Origin: Drechslerella dactyloides
Taxonomy: Eukaryota; Ascomycota; Orbiliomycetes; Orbiliales; Orbiliaceae
NCBI GenBank assembly: GCA_020064725.1
Contig: JAGTWJ010000013.1
Coordinates: 434,001-498,000, forward strand
Direction of reading: 5' to 3'
DNA length: 64,000 nucleotides
Within the stretch, counting starts at the first letter, position 1. Every line of letters starts with the position of its first letter. The position numbers were made by a program, and so were the translations under genes. Below are positions 47,086-58,981 of this stretch, one piece after another. The notes below the pieces were generated by a model that saw nothing but the letters and a program-made list of their open reading frames with translations, was not told the origin of the DNA and ran no database searches.

Positions 47086-49106
47086 CCATCCACACGACGT
47101 TTTGTGTATATATATTTTACTGTATGATCAAGTGAAACTTTAGCGATGGATGATTTTTTTTTTTTTTGGCACACTATGCCGATGCATGGAGGCAGGCTTT
47201 CTTCGTTACTTGAATAATACACTTTCCTCTCTTAGAATACAGCGTGGGTCGATGCTGTCGCCTCGCGATATCGAAAATGGGCCATCGTCGTTACATTTTT
47301 ACAATACCAGTATATACGTATACCACATCGGATTTTATTTACGTTGAACATACAAAGGACGGCAGGCTGGCCTCGCGGAACCAATCACAATATTTTATAC
47401 ATATCGGTGATAAATGGCGGGGCCAATACCCTCAATGGCGTGTTGCTAGCTGCATTTTATACACAACCTACATGTACGGCTCGGTGCGGATCAGAGTTCC
47501 AAGCTCGTGCGAACACACGAGCGTGAGTACGAGATCTACAACACCAGATTCGAGCTAGGATGTACTTTGGCTCTTTCGAGATATTGGTTAGTGATAGAGA
47601 AATTTGAACCTGATGCCGAGATTGAAATTAATGACCTTACAAATCAGGCCGCTAGAGTCGGCGCAAGTGTATTTCAGGTAACTATCCAATGTACGACCGT
47701 TTGGACCGATTCTAAGATCGCTCCAATCGAGAGCGATTGCCTTGCGGGAACCGGGCCAGCTGCCTGCAGCCTGGTGCAGCAAAAAAACTATAAACGTCGA
47801 ACCCAACCTAGACCCCAAAGCAGACAACTCCACGGGCATTGGTGTCGCGAGATATAGCCACTAATCTTCGGGTCGGGCATTCACATGATGTACAGCTTTA
47901 AGGCTAGATCTATATAGAGAGCGATACACTCTGGATCAAAGCCGTGGTTCTTGTGACACAGTAGCCATACTGGCTGCGCAGCTTTAAGGAAGAAGGGATG
48001 CCCTCGTAAGTCGCCGTCCCAGCGCCTGTGTGTCTTTGGGGAGCATGGGACTGAGAGGACAATGCGCGTCTACGGCAACGGGGACGGCTTTCCGCGGCGG
48101 AACAACGTAGTCTCGAGGCCAGACTTCGATTTTGTGGTGCGCTGCGAACTCGCTGTTTTCACAACAGCGGGCCGGCGTCTGGCACCAAGACTAAGGACAA
48201 CGCAGCTGGGCGTCGCAAGCTAGCCAACCGTTGTGTGCGGTATCAACACCGGCTCTACTCGCCACAATGTAGCCAGCAGTTATCAGACATCCTCTTTTTC
48301 GGATTCAAAGTGGTATACAGGTAAGTAGTTGCCAGCAATGGTGGTCCCGAAAGGAAAGATGCCTTCCGTAGAGACAAAGCTAGAACGCATAGATCGTATG
48401 AACGGAGATTGAACACAGTTTGAGATAACGGCATCCTCCTTTTCCAATTACAATCAACGTACCCCGCTTTTAAGCAGAGCGCTGTCTCTCTTTTTCTGAA
48501 ACTTCCCCACTCTAGACTACAGGCTGATTCACAAGACAGTCATAAATTATAAAGCGTACAGTTCCCTAGAGCAGAGTAATTAAGACTCGGACGGACACCA
48601 GTAGAGTAACTCGTTCCACAAGTAGCATTTGGATGAATTTATAAAATTGGCTTTGAGACTCGCAAAGGGTGGTCCTTTGCTGCTTCAACATGAGATTTAA
48701 CTTTACGCTGCTTGCCAACAATAAGATGCGTCTTTTCCCATATTAAAATTCCCGCCAATCAAGAGTTTTCTTCAAGCGATCAACTCCGCACCACCAGATG
48801 CAAATAGTTCAGCCCTGCTTTGCTAACAAATGTCGAGACTTACTCACGATCATCTTCCGTTTGAAGAACCTTTCCCCATTGCAATTTTCCTCCACAAGCC
48901 CCCAAGCGCGAGCGTCCTTCCTCTCGCTCGGAAGTATATCATTGTTAGATCAAACAGCCTCTTTGCTCCAGCTTGAAAGTCGACAGTTTGAGGCCCCCTA
49001 CTCAGTGGCCTTGTTTGAATACCTTCTGTATCCTACGCTCAACTATCAGTGCCCATTAGTCAACTAGCTTATACGGGATCAAATCTCATCTTCACACGAC
49101 GGTGCC
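47086..49106. other. 2-kb region upstream of the NLR
   Basis: No gene supported. A run of 14 T lies at 47154-47167. The open frame 47507-47857 has no domain. The NLR promoter must lie at the right end. Confidence 0.45.
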
Positions 49107-52100
49107 ATGTCGGGCGCCGGGTTTATCGCTGTCGCAGGTGTAATCTCCTCGATGGTAGCCATCATCGATGGAATAAACCAAGTGACTGAAGCGGTTCTTA
49201 ACGCTGAAGGCCTCCCTACGGTATTCCGGCACGCGAAAAAACTTGAAACTATCGGCGATATATTGAAGGCAGCGAAGTCTGACCTCGAACGCAAAAATGC
49301 ATCAGAAGTTGAATGTTCGATCAAGACTACCATCAAACAATGCGAAGTCAATTGGAAAAGATTGAAAACCCTATTTGATAAGGTTCTCCTCAAGGATTAT
49401 GCCAGCCGTACCGAGCGATACTACAAAGCTGTCAAAACTTTAGGCAAAGGAAGCAAAGCCGAAAGCTTGATGAAAGATATGCTGGAGAATGTACAGCTCT
49501 TGGCAAATTATAAGATAATAGCTGCCAGCGAGACAAAAGAGGTTAACAAGATCATGGATAGGGACAACAAGAAGCTGGCCAAGGCCGTCGAAGATGTGGC
49601 CTGCTGGGAGTCCTCGGTCCCCGAAAGCGAATTTAAGAATACGGGCTATGCTATGAATGTTTCCGGTGAGGGTAATATCGCGGCTCAGGGGGGAAATGTG
49701 GAGCAGAATACCTTCAGCGGCAATGCACGACGGTTCGGCAATATTACCACCTACACTGAGAACTTGAATAGTATGCCTCCAAACAACCAAACCATCACCA
49801 GAAACCAGCAAGCAATGTTGATTAGGCTTTCCTCTACCAAATATTTCTATTTACCAGATGGTTCCTAGGAAGATTATATGTGGTGAATGCCAAAGTTAAC
49901 GGATTTTACAGTTTCCAAGCATAGGCATATCATCCCCGATGATATAGATCTACATTGCCGCCGATACTTTCAAGGTCCCAGCATGTTCAAAGTCAAGAAT
50001 TCTCTGAAAAGGACTAAAGACAGGCTCCTTGTTCAATGTGTCGATTGGATCCTACAGGACCGGCAATATAAAGATTGGAAAAATGGAGACAACGTCAGTT
50101 TACTCTGGATTAAGGGCGGCGCAGGCAAAGGGAAAACCATGATATCGATTCATCTTATCGAACAGCTTTCATTCCCAAAGGATCCTTCTACCGTGGTGGT
50201 CTTCTTTTTCTGTAAAAACGACGACTATAACCTCAATACCCTTGAGGCGATCATGAGGAACTTGATTCTGCAATTAATTGATCAGCAGGATAAGGCCAAA
50301 TCTCACTTACGAGGCGTCTGGGATGTTAACAACAGGCGTTTCTCCGAGGATACCAGTTCTTGGCAAGCACTATGGGACCTTTTTTTAGCTATGTTACTGC
50401 TGTGCGAGTGCTCGAAGGTGTACGTGATTGTTGATGCTCTCGACGAGTGCCAAAATAACGACATGGCCGATTTCCTCAGGTGTCTTGTCCGAACAGGGCT
50501 CGATTATCCTTCTAGAATCAAATGGCTGTTGACGAGCAGACCAATGGACAGCGCCAAGCAAGAATTGTTGATTGGATCGGGGCCGTATCTGAAGCAGGTA
50601 CTGGTCAGCCTAGAGCTCAATTCGGAACATATTTCCAAGGCTGTAACGACTTATATCGACGAGAAGGTAACTGAGCTCAATCACCGTCACGATTACGGAT
50701 CAAGCCTAGGTCTGATACGGAAGGAACTTGCCGAAAAAGCTGAGGACACGTATTTGTGGGTCAGTCTAGTATGCAATCTGCTCGAGGAAGTGGATCCGGC
50801 TGAGGCCTTGAACACAATTCAAAAATTACCGCCAGGTTTGCACCCCCTTTATAACCGGATATTGGGTCAACTCATTTTAGGCAAACGGGCCGTTGTGGAG
50901 GGAAGTATGCGCCTCCTCAAAGTTATGATGCTGGCCTATCGGCCTCTGAATGTGGCAGAAGTGGGTGGCGTGTCCGGCCTATCAACTATTGATCCTTTGA
51001 TCGATCGATGTGCTTCATTGATCAAGAGGCGAGGAAACACAGAAATTGAATTTGTTCATCAGTCAGCTCGAGACTACTTGGATGGAGAGAACGGGCAGCG
51101 AATACTCGATGCCTATACATATCATGGGCATGGTGAGATCGCACTGAGTTGTCTGTCCTTCCTGACTCAGGAGCTCAAGACCAATCTTACAGACACATCA
51201 CAGCCTGCTCCCGCTCGTGAGTCGATGGGAAACAATACAAATGCATTGATCGCCAGCCTAGGCTACGCAGCCACTTTCTGGGCGCAACATCTCGAGGTCG
51301 CCAAACAAACTGCGCTGATACAGAAAGCTCTTAGAAAGGAAGATAAGTTTGTTAAGTTCTTCCAGACTAAGCTGTTAGAGTGGATGGAATGCTTGAGTAT
51401 ATTGGACAAGCTCCCTCAAGCTATCGAGGCGTTAAGGGTATTAGCGGATGCAAAAGAAGTGAGTGATGTCATGACATATGTTCAGTTTCCAAGGTTATAT
51501 CTATAGATCTAACTAGAGGCTTGTTTAGCTAGAAACAGATAGTTTCCTATCGGAGCTCGTGCGCGATGCTACCCGTTTTTTGTTGCGGCACTACCAGTCA
51601 ATATCTGCTTGGCCATTACAGGTCTACAGCGCTGCGATAATGTTTAGTCCCCAAGAAAGCGTAACAAGAGAAAATAATCTTGGAAAGACCCCTACGTGGT
51701 TGAGACAGCTCCCTCGAGTAGGATATGAATGGCCATCTCTGGTCCAGAAGTTTGTGGGCTATGCTGGATGGACTGTCGGTGTGGCCATCTCGCCAGATGG
51801 CAAGAAGATTGCGTCGACGTCTGGGGCTAAGGTTATCTATTTACAGGATGCTATAGCCGGCAACTTGCAGAGGAGACTCACAGGCCATTTGGAGAAGATT
51901 CCAGCTTTGGCATTCTCGCCGGACGGTAAACAGATTGCATCTGGATCTGAGGATTGTACTGTCAGATTATGGGATACTACAACTGGCGACCTCCAGAAAA
52001 CACTCACAGGCCATTCAGACTCAGTCTTGACTGTGGCATTCTCACCAAACGGCAAACAGATTGCATCTGGGTCTAAGGACTGTACTATCAGATTATGGGA

Positions 52101-53736
52101 TACCACCACTGGCAACCTCCAGAACATACTCACAGGCCATTCGAAACGAGTCGTTGCTGTGGCATTCTCACCCAACAATATGCAAATCGCATCTGGATCC
52201 GAGGATTGTACTATCAGATTATGGGATACCACAACTGGCGACCTCCAGAACACACTCGCAGGCTGGTCACAACCATTCTTTGCTGTGGCATTCTCACCAA
52301 ACGGCAAACGGATTGCATCAAAATCGACAAGTCGTACGCGATCGTCTAATGATACTCGATTCGAACGCAGTACTATCGATTTATGGGATGCTATAACCGG
52401 CAATCATCAGATTTCCCTCATGAACGATGACGTCAACGGCAGCCCTATAGCTTTCTCACCGGATAGTAAGCGAATTGCATCCGAGTCCTGGAACCATAAT
52501 ATTGGTATATGGGATACCACGACCGGCAATCTCCAGAACACATTCGTAGGGCATAATGGGTCAATCAAAGCTATAGCATTCTCGCCCAACGGTAATCGGG
52601 TTATGTCAGTATCCTTTGGCGACAGTGTGATGCTCTGGGACTCGAGTATCAGATCTGACGGCTCCCAAAGATCATTCTCGGATCACAACCACGATCACAT
52701 ACGCAGATTCGCACTGTCGCCTGACGGTAAGCGGATTGTATCGAGCACCGGTGATAGAACTATCCAGATATGGGATGCTACCGGCAACCGCCTGGAGTTA
52801 CTCGAGCATGGGGGCTTTGTCGAAGCTATAGCACTATCCCCTAGCAGCAAACTAATTGCATCAGGATCTAGCGATGGTACTATTAACCTGTGGGATACTA
52901 CTGGTAACCTCCTGAAGTCAGTTAGAAACCATAAAGCCAGTAGTGTTACAGCTGTGGCGTTCTCGCCTCACGGCAAACTGATTGCATCAGGAGATGTGGA
53001 TGGCACTATCAGTCTGTGGGACACTAACGGCAACTTCCTAAACTTACTCGGATCACATGGAGGCCAAGTTAGCGTTGTGGTATTCTCGCCGAATAGTAAA
53101 CTGATTGCATCAGCATCTATCTATACTCGTGACGGTATTATGGCGATCAAACTATGGGATGATACTGGTAATCTCCAGGAAACACTTACAGGCCAACCAG
53201 ATGTTGACGCTATGGCGTTCTCGCCGGACGGCAGACTGATCGCGTCAGGGTCCAGAACCAGCACTGTCAGGTTTTGGGATGTCGCTGAATACACAAACAG
53301 CTTAGGACGTGGTGTCGTAAAACAGACCGTACGACAAACAGGACGAAACGGCAAAGCAATTAATATAAATTCTAAGCCACGTAGATGGCAAGAAATTGAG
53401 CTTCAAGGCCCGATATGGTTCATGAAGTTCTCCGAAGACGGCCGGTATCTGTCAACGGCTCAAGGACTGATCGACGTTGAAAGCATCTTTCCGAATGATG
53501 GAAGCTTTGACTCCGAGTCTTTAGAATGTCTTTGGGTGGAAAAAGAGTGTTGGATTCGGTATGGAGCAGCGCCTCTGCTTCGGCTGCCGTTAGGGCTCGA
53601 GGCAGTTCGATATGATACTCGGGGCGATCAACTGGCGATAGGGCTTGTAAATGGCCAAGTCACAAGCCTCAATATCGATCGGCGACTTTTGCATTCAATA
53701 CTCAAAAATCAGCATGATATGAGGCGCCGTGGTTGA
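49107..53736 (+). CDS. NLR-type receptor: SesA-like N-domain, NACHT NTPase, WD40 repeats
   Basis: Three exons, 49107-49860, 49912-51458 and 51529-53736, give 1,502 residues. The frame stops at 49866 and 51504 lie inside introns of 51 and 70 bases with good branch sites (GTTAAC, TCTAAC). Residues 1-150 match the SesA effector domain by the blocks IDGINQVTEAVLNAEGLP, ASRTERYYKAVKTLGKG and MLENVQLLA. A Gly/Asn/Gln-rich segment follows at about 190-215. The NACHT ATPase has Walker A GGAGKGKT (320-327) and Walker B VYVIVDALDE (421-430). A helical domain leads to about 12 WD40 units from about residue 850 to 1,355; the first are nearly identical. Fungal SesA-NLRs are thought to act in self/non-self recognition and regulated cell death. 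Ligand and partner are unknown. The ORF is intact. Confidence 0.9.
51910..52287 (+). repeat. Tandem 126-bp WD40 units in the NLR
   Basis: Three consecutive units start at 51910, 52036 and 52162, with a fourth, diverging unit at 52288, exactly 126 bases (42 residues) apart. They share blocks such as GATTATGGGATAC and ACTGGCGACCTCCAGAA at DNA level. Variation clusters in the short stretch before each SP(D/N) block (SDSVLT, SKRVVA, SQPFFA). Confidence 0.9.
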
Positions 53737-54095
53737 TATCACGCTGCCTGCTGCTGGGGTGTTTCGAATTGCGAGAAGCGGAGCGGGAGCTGAAAATTGT
53801 TGGGGAAATTGGTGACGGTCTGGGATTGTGAGTGGGAGGGTGGCTTTATCAAGATTAAGATTCTCATTTCAGTCGGGTGTCTGTGCAGTGATAGCTGTCA
53901 TAGCTGTCATCCTGTGAATTCATGAAGTATTCTCGGCCTGAAGCATCTTTACTAAGCATGCTAGTGCCTATAGAAGGCACTCACAACCTTCCCGGTCCTC
54001 TACAAATATTACCCAATTAACTACCGGACCTCCAACGTCTGCATTTTTCAGCTCTCAAGCACAAAGCTGAATCCCCCACGTCTGATCACTCCCAG
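53737..54095. other. Intergenic after the NLR
   Basis: Holds a short duplication ATAGCTGTC(AT) at 53891-53909. No coding sequence seen. Confidence 0.4.
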
Positions 54096-54805
54096 CATGT
54101 CCGCCATACGGCCGGACACCCGAAAATCTGGGCAAGCTTTCCGCGGATCTACAGAGCGCTATGTCCTAAAACTCGGACGCTGAGCCTCGACGCGAGCCTC
54201 GACGCGAGCGACCCGTTCGTCTTTCTTGACCATGTTGTGGATGCGGTTCTAGACGATATCAAAGTCACAATTTTGATTAACAACGTCGGCGGAGCAATTG
54301 TTACCGCGCCAGCTACCTGGATGCCGTTAGTCGACAAGACAGGCGAGGAGGTAGACAGAGTTATAAGCCTCAACGCCCGCTTCATGACACAGCTGATACG
54401 AATTGTCCTCCCCCGGATGACAGAGCCAAAACTGATCATAAACGTCAACTCGCAATCCCCTCCCGGCCTCCCATCCGTGCAGCTGTACTCGGGATCGAAA
54501 GGCTTCGTCAAGGTCTCTTCGACTGATATGGATGCAGAGATGTATGCGATGGGACGAGACATCCAAGTCATGAGCGTAGTACCGGCGTCTGTGAAAGGCG
54601 CCGGCTTCAAACAAGCTACGGTCCATTCGTGCCCGGTGCAAACACAATATCAAAAGCAATCTTAGATCGAATCGACTGTGGGAGAACTGCGATAAATCCG
54701 TCCTGGCCGCAGGCTATAGCTATTCGGGATGCAACTTTGCTGGCATGCCCTTTCCTGGTACCCAAAGTTGGTATCGTGTGCAATAAACCCCTTGGAGCAG
54801 GATGA
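54096..54805 (+). pseudogene. Truncated, frameshifted SDR (3-ketoacyl-CoA/hydroxysteroid reductase-like)
   Basis: An open frame running into KVTILINNVGG, RFMTQLIRIVLPRM, IINVNSQSP and the active-site YSGSKGF shows the core of an SDR like the fungal KAR/17-beta-HSD12 group. The cofactor-binding N-terminus (TGxxxGxG) is missing; upstream sequence has no matching frame. At about 54609 the frame must shift by one base: GAGFK is followed in the next frame by TSYGPFVPGANTISKAILDR and GRTAINPSWPQ up to TGA at 54803-54805, which is the expected C-terminal region. A 12-base repeat GACGCGAGCCTC-type lies at 54188-54210. Loss of the start region and the shift make a functional enzyme unlikely. Confidence 0.65.
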
Positions 54806-55892
54806 AGAGGAGGAACCTGCAAATTCGAAAGCGACCTGAGAGGATGGCCAATGGCGGACCTCTCATAGCCACAAATTCCAATCGTTATACCAATACAAAT
54901 TATCAATATTAAATATAACGCGTTAGTTTTCAGAAACTCGGTTTGAAGGAGCGCTCGAGCTCGACGGTGGATAGAACACAGCACACACATGCCTACAAAT
55001 TCTTAATGTTTTAGATATAGCTAAGTAGTTTATAGTCGCCTTTCCGAAGATTCAACCCATAACTTGGCCTGAAGACGATATATCGAGCGCAGACTAAATA
55101 GGACAAATGTATAATGAATATCTCGATATTGTGTGATTTAGACGAACCAGGCCCGATTCTCGAAGCGTAGACATCGAGCAAACCCATTATTGCATCTTGC
55201 ATCCGCATCAAACTCATTTGATGGTTGCTAGTAGTTAGGCCATGAGGAAGAAAGCGGATTTAGCCGGCCAAGGATTCTCAGTCATTCAAAGAGCAATATA
55301 ATTGCATGCAGGCGTGTAAAGTCGATGAAAGTGACTGCTAATTATGGCTTTATATATAGGCGGCTGAAGAAGAATGAAATTATCGTCGGGGTAAGCATCT
55401 GCATTCAAAATTTACTTCGATTGCAGTGTGGATGCCCTTGCGAAATCCACGGATCAACTTGCCCTATACATTGCAATCCGAGGGCCTAGTTGGTACGCAA
55501 CGCAGCCAAGCTCGTCAAGACCGACTTGCTATCTCGATCGTGCGTAGTCGCATTGCAATTAGATCACACTGGATTCCACTATGTTCGTACAAATTCCTTG
55601 CCTTGATACCCGCAGAGCGTCGGTCGATATCCGTGACCGAGACTAAGTCGGGGAAGCAAGCTCGCAAGGCTACATACATTCATTAGCGCGTCCGCTTCTT
55701 GTTCGCGGAATCAGATTTAGTCTCGAGGCCCAGAAACTTGGATCAAAATCTATCAAACGCGGCTGAAAGTGCGAGGGTCGGGTTGTCCTTTTCACACGAC
55801 TCGGAAGACTCCAGGAATCCGACGGTCATCACCAGTCAACGCCCGAACAAGCCAGCGGGTAGGGCGGCCAAAATCGCATCTATCCGCACGGT
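54806..55892. other. Intergenic region
   Basis: No coding sequence supported. The promoter of the next gene lies at its right end. Confidence 0.45.
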
Positions 55893-56739
55893 ATGTCGCC
55901 AAGTCCAATCCGACGTTTTCTCTCAGCGGTTCTCTTGGCACCCGTCCTCAGTCCCCTCACCTACGGCCAACAACAGATCCCCAAAAGCGAATCGTACACG
56001 ATCAATAGCGCCTCCAGCTATGGGTTCCTCCGTGACTGCGCAATCTGCTGCTTCTATAGAAACTTAGCAAGAGAGCCATATTGCCTTACGCAGAGTAATA
56101 TCCTGACGAATGCGGTTGGCTGCACACTCAATTCCTGCCTGTGCAGCCGCAGCGATATCAGCACTGCCGCCCTTGAACATATATCTTCCTGCGTCAGCTT
56201 TTCGTGCTCAGGGGCCGGTGGCGATATATCCGTCGGCCAGAAGATATTCAATGAGTATTGCGACTCATATCTCGGGGTTACGGATGCAGGACCTGTGACC
56301 GGCGTTGGCGTTGGCGATGGCTCGACTCGGGGCCCGGCTCTAGGGACAGTGACAAAGACAGAAACAGTTCCGCTGGTAACGGTGACTGCGACACTGCAAA
56401 CAGCGACTGTCGGTAGCGGTAAGTTCTTCTACCTTCAGTTTCGAATTTTCACGGGGTGAACACACGACTCATGTATCCATATCCAAAGTAACGACGATAA
56501 CTTCGTTCATCGGAACGAACCTCGCAGACAACCAGTCGGGTGCGACGGCGACGGTAACTGCGACGGCGGCGGGAGGCTTGAAGACATCCGATAAGATCGG
56601 GCTCGGTGTCGGCCTCGGGATTGGGCTCCCAGTTTTAGCCTTAGCAGTCGTTTTCGCTTATGTTTGGGCTAGGCAGCACTTCGCCGCGTATCCGCCAGAC
56701 ATTCCACCACACACGGACCAGATCTCAGGGTATACATAG
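55893..56739 (+). CDS. Secreted-then-anchored Cys-rich single-pass membrane protein
   Basis: Two exons, 55893-56418 and 56489-56739, give 258 residues. The intron (GTAAGT donor, CAAAG acceptor) is placed so that the Thr/Val-rich linker VTTITSF continues in frame. The N-terminus is a signal peptide (RRFLSAVLLAPVLSPLTYG). About 10 Cys follow within residues 48-125, with patterns DCAICC, CLCS, SCVSFSC and EYC. This resembles the CFEM-like ectodomains of fungal surface proteins, but not a standard CFEM. A Thr/Val/Gly-rich stalk precedes one transmembrane helix, LGIGLPVLALAVVFAYVW, and a short cytosolic tail, PPHTDQISGYT. The topology suggests a cell-surface sensor or adhesin. The family is not identified. 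Confidence 0.75.
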
Positions 56740-56856
56740 CAAAGCTTGTAGTATTTTCGGCTTATCGCCGCAATTTCATGTATATTAGAGCCTAGAGTTT
56801 CGTTACTATAGATATCTAAAGCTACCCACTATATCTGGGAAACTATAACTGGCAGA

Positions 56857-58422
56857 TCATGTCTCGTCATCAGGGTCGGTGTCAGCTGAGAATCTTGTAT
56901 TATGCATCTGAAATGCTGGTCTGTGTAGGAAGCCTAAAATTTCGATTGGTGTCACTGGCTCTCTAACTATCGTAATTTTGATCCTTCGAGGCTTCTTCGA
57001 GACGACCGTGCAAGTTAGAAGCCCACAAGGATAGCTACCGAAAGTATGACTAGTACCAGACTGATCTTGAGATCTTACGCTTGACAACGCAAAATCATGA
57101 TCATGTCTGGGAAACCTTCCTGGCACTGCCGTGTCATGGGAGCGCTGGCAGGCCAGTATGATGACGACGTTGTAGATATATGTACAAATTATGCTTTCTT
57201 TAGCAGCCTGGTTCAGCTGAGTCGCTTTGGCCAGCCTCTCTTGAATTTGCTCCCAATAGAAAGGTATGGCTGGGGCAGCTCGTTAGATGTCCTCAACAGC
57301 CTTGTCGGGTCCTTTTCGATTTGGATTGCGCCGAAGTCGATTTTCAGCACATCAGCGGGAACTTTGATGCTTGATTTGCTGTTGTCCGTCTGGTCTACGA
57401 GTCCATGTATTTTTGCAAAATAGTTTACTCGCCGATCTGAGAAACATTTCTGATACACTAATCACAACCGGAGACGTTTGATAAATCAGAAGGAAAGAAA
57501 ATGAAACGATGGCTAGGATGCAGCCTGTATTTGACAGCTACCTGTACATGGACAACTGATATATCTCGAATGCTATCGAAGATATGTCGCAGGACTGCAG
57601 AATTCCGAAACGCTGGGCTTCGCTGCGATGTTGCTCCTGTGTGTCGGCTTTACTTGCTCGATAAACCAATTCATCCAGAGAGCGAGCTATCGGAAAGTCC
57701 TTAACAATGGCAACATTATCGCAACGACGCAGATACTGATGTGCAGACTCTTCGGGCGTGTGTGGTGGCGGCACAATGCGTCACCACGTTGCTACTAGAT
57801 TGTGTACAAGGACTGCGGTGTATGAGCGAAAAGATCGGCGAGTAAAGGCTTTGCATCTGAGCTCAGTATCCGCGATCGCCAGTAGAGGATCCAGCTTATG
57901 ATGAGCATCAACCTGGAAGATGAAAAAGTCGTTTCCCGCCGCTGTAACGGGCACGGATTCGAGGTTGTAGCACTTCTTTGTCGACTGCATTTCAACAGGG
58001 TACTCGTATTGATGGTCGGGAGCATCAAGTAGCCCTGGAAGGCGAGGCGTCTGACTAAAGACGGAAGCACGTGGAAGCTAGATGGGTACTGGTAGAGAAT
58101 AGCGGCGGATGATCGAAGAGCACAGGTTATGTGGGAAGGAAATGATGGACGATACCATAGGCGCATGCGCACAATATGTTTACCACACAGTTTTCCCGTT
58201 TATGTTGCCCACTTCGTCTCACAAGCCAGACGCCTTCTTGCCCATTATTGTTTGAGTGTGCCGGTTATGAGGTGTACAAGTGCCGCAGTTTAGTCGATTA
58301 GCTAGACGCGCTGCTGCATAAAGGTTGATCTTAACAGTCTCTCGGGATGAAAAAGGGCGAGGGATTCCGTGCAAGCTCACTACAAATGGGTGCTCAATGG
58401 ACGAAAAACAAGTAGAAAACAT
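56857..58422 (-). pseudogene. Unrecognised minus-strand coding region, probably multi-exon and broken
   Basis: Several minus frames look like parts of one protein of unknown family. Frame one (about 58084 down to 57541) reads VPVTAAGNDFFIFQVDAHHK and continues past a TGA at 57781-57783 into ESAHQYLRRCDNVAIVKDF in the same frame. An upstream CATCTAG could be its acceptor. Frame two (57213-57458) has VNYFAKIHGLVDQTDNS. Frame three (about 57263 down to 56857), preceded by a TCTAAC branch and CCCCAG acceptor, reads PFYWEQIQERLAKATQL and ends with a charged tail. The junctions I tried do not all keep frame. A possible first exon is at 58219-58422. I cannot name a domain. It could be a real gene with unresolved introns. 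Confidence 0.35.
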
Positions 58423-58981
58423 GATTGTATTTACCAGGGTTCTTGGTCTGAGTTGGTAGCCACAAAATCCTCAATTTTCGCAGTTCCAACGCTCATACGT
58501 ATAAAAATATTTATATGCAGCCGATACCTTGCCTCCCTCAAATAAACACCGTTCATCCCCTCAAGCCTCGCAGATAAGTGATATCAGAGATCTGCAACGG
58601 AGAGAATCATATATTTAATCATATTCACGGCTCATTTTGCAACTTTGACGCTACTTTATAAAGCGGTAGATCTATAGATCTACAGAGCGCTAGCGCTGAG
58701 ATAGTATTGTCGATATCTCACGCTATGTGCTAGATCTATACTAAGTACTTTCAACATACATATTCTATATATATCCATCCTGTATTATTTCGATTTATAT
58801 AGTACAGACTCCCAGAGTATCATATTCCCGAGACCAATATTATGGAGGTAAGCGGTACATGTGTAGCATTGTCGCATTTCAGTTAATTCGAATTTTAGTT
58901 ATATACTAACTTCGAAGGAATCAAAGATTCAAGCTGCCCCAGGCTTAGCCTATTTCTAGAAGCAAAGTATATACCCGGACT

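Noticed and set aside
49866..49868. Treating the SesA-like ORF as a separate small protein
   Set aside because: The stop lies inside a 51-base intron with a GTTAAC branch and ACAG acceptor that joins in phase to the NACHT frame.
51837..52403. 188-codon minus frame opposite the WD repeats
   Set aside because: Repetitive antisense shadow of the 126-bp units.
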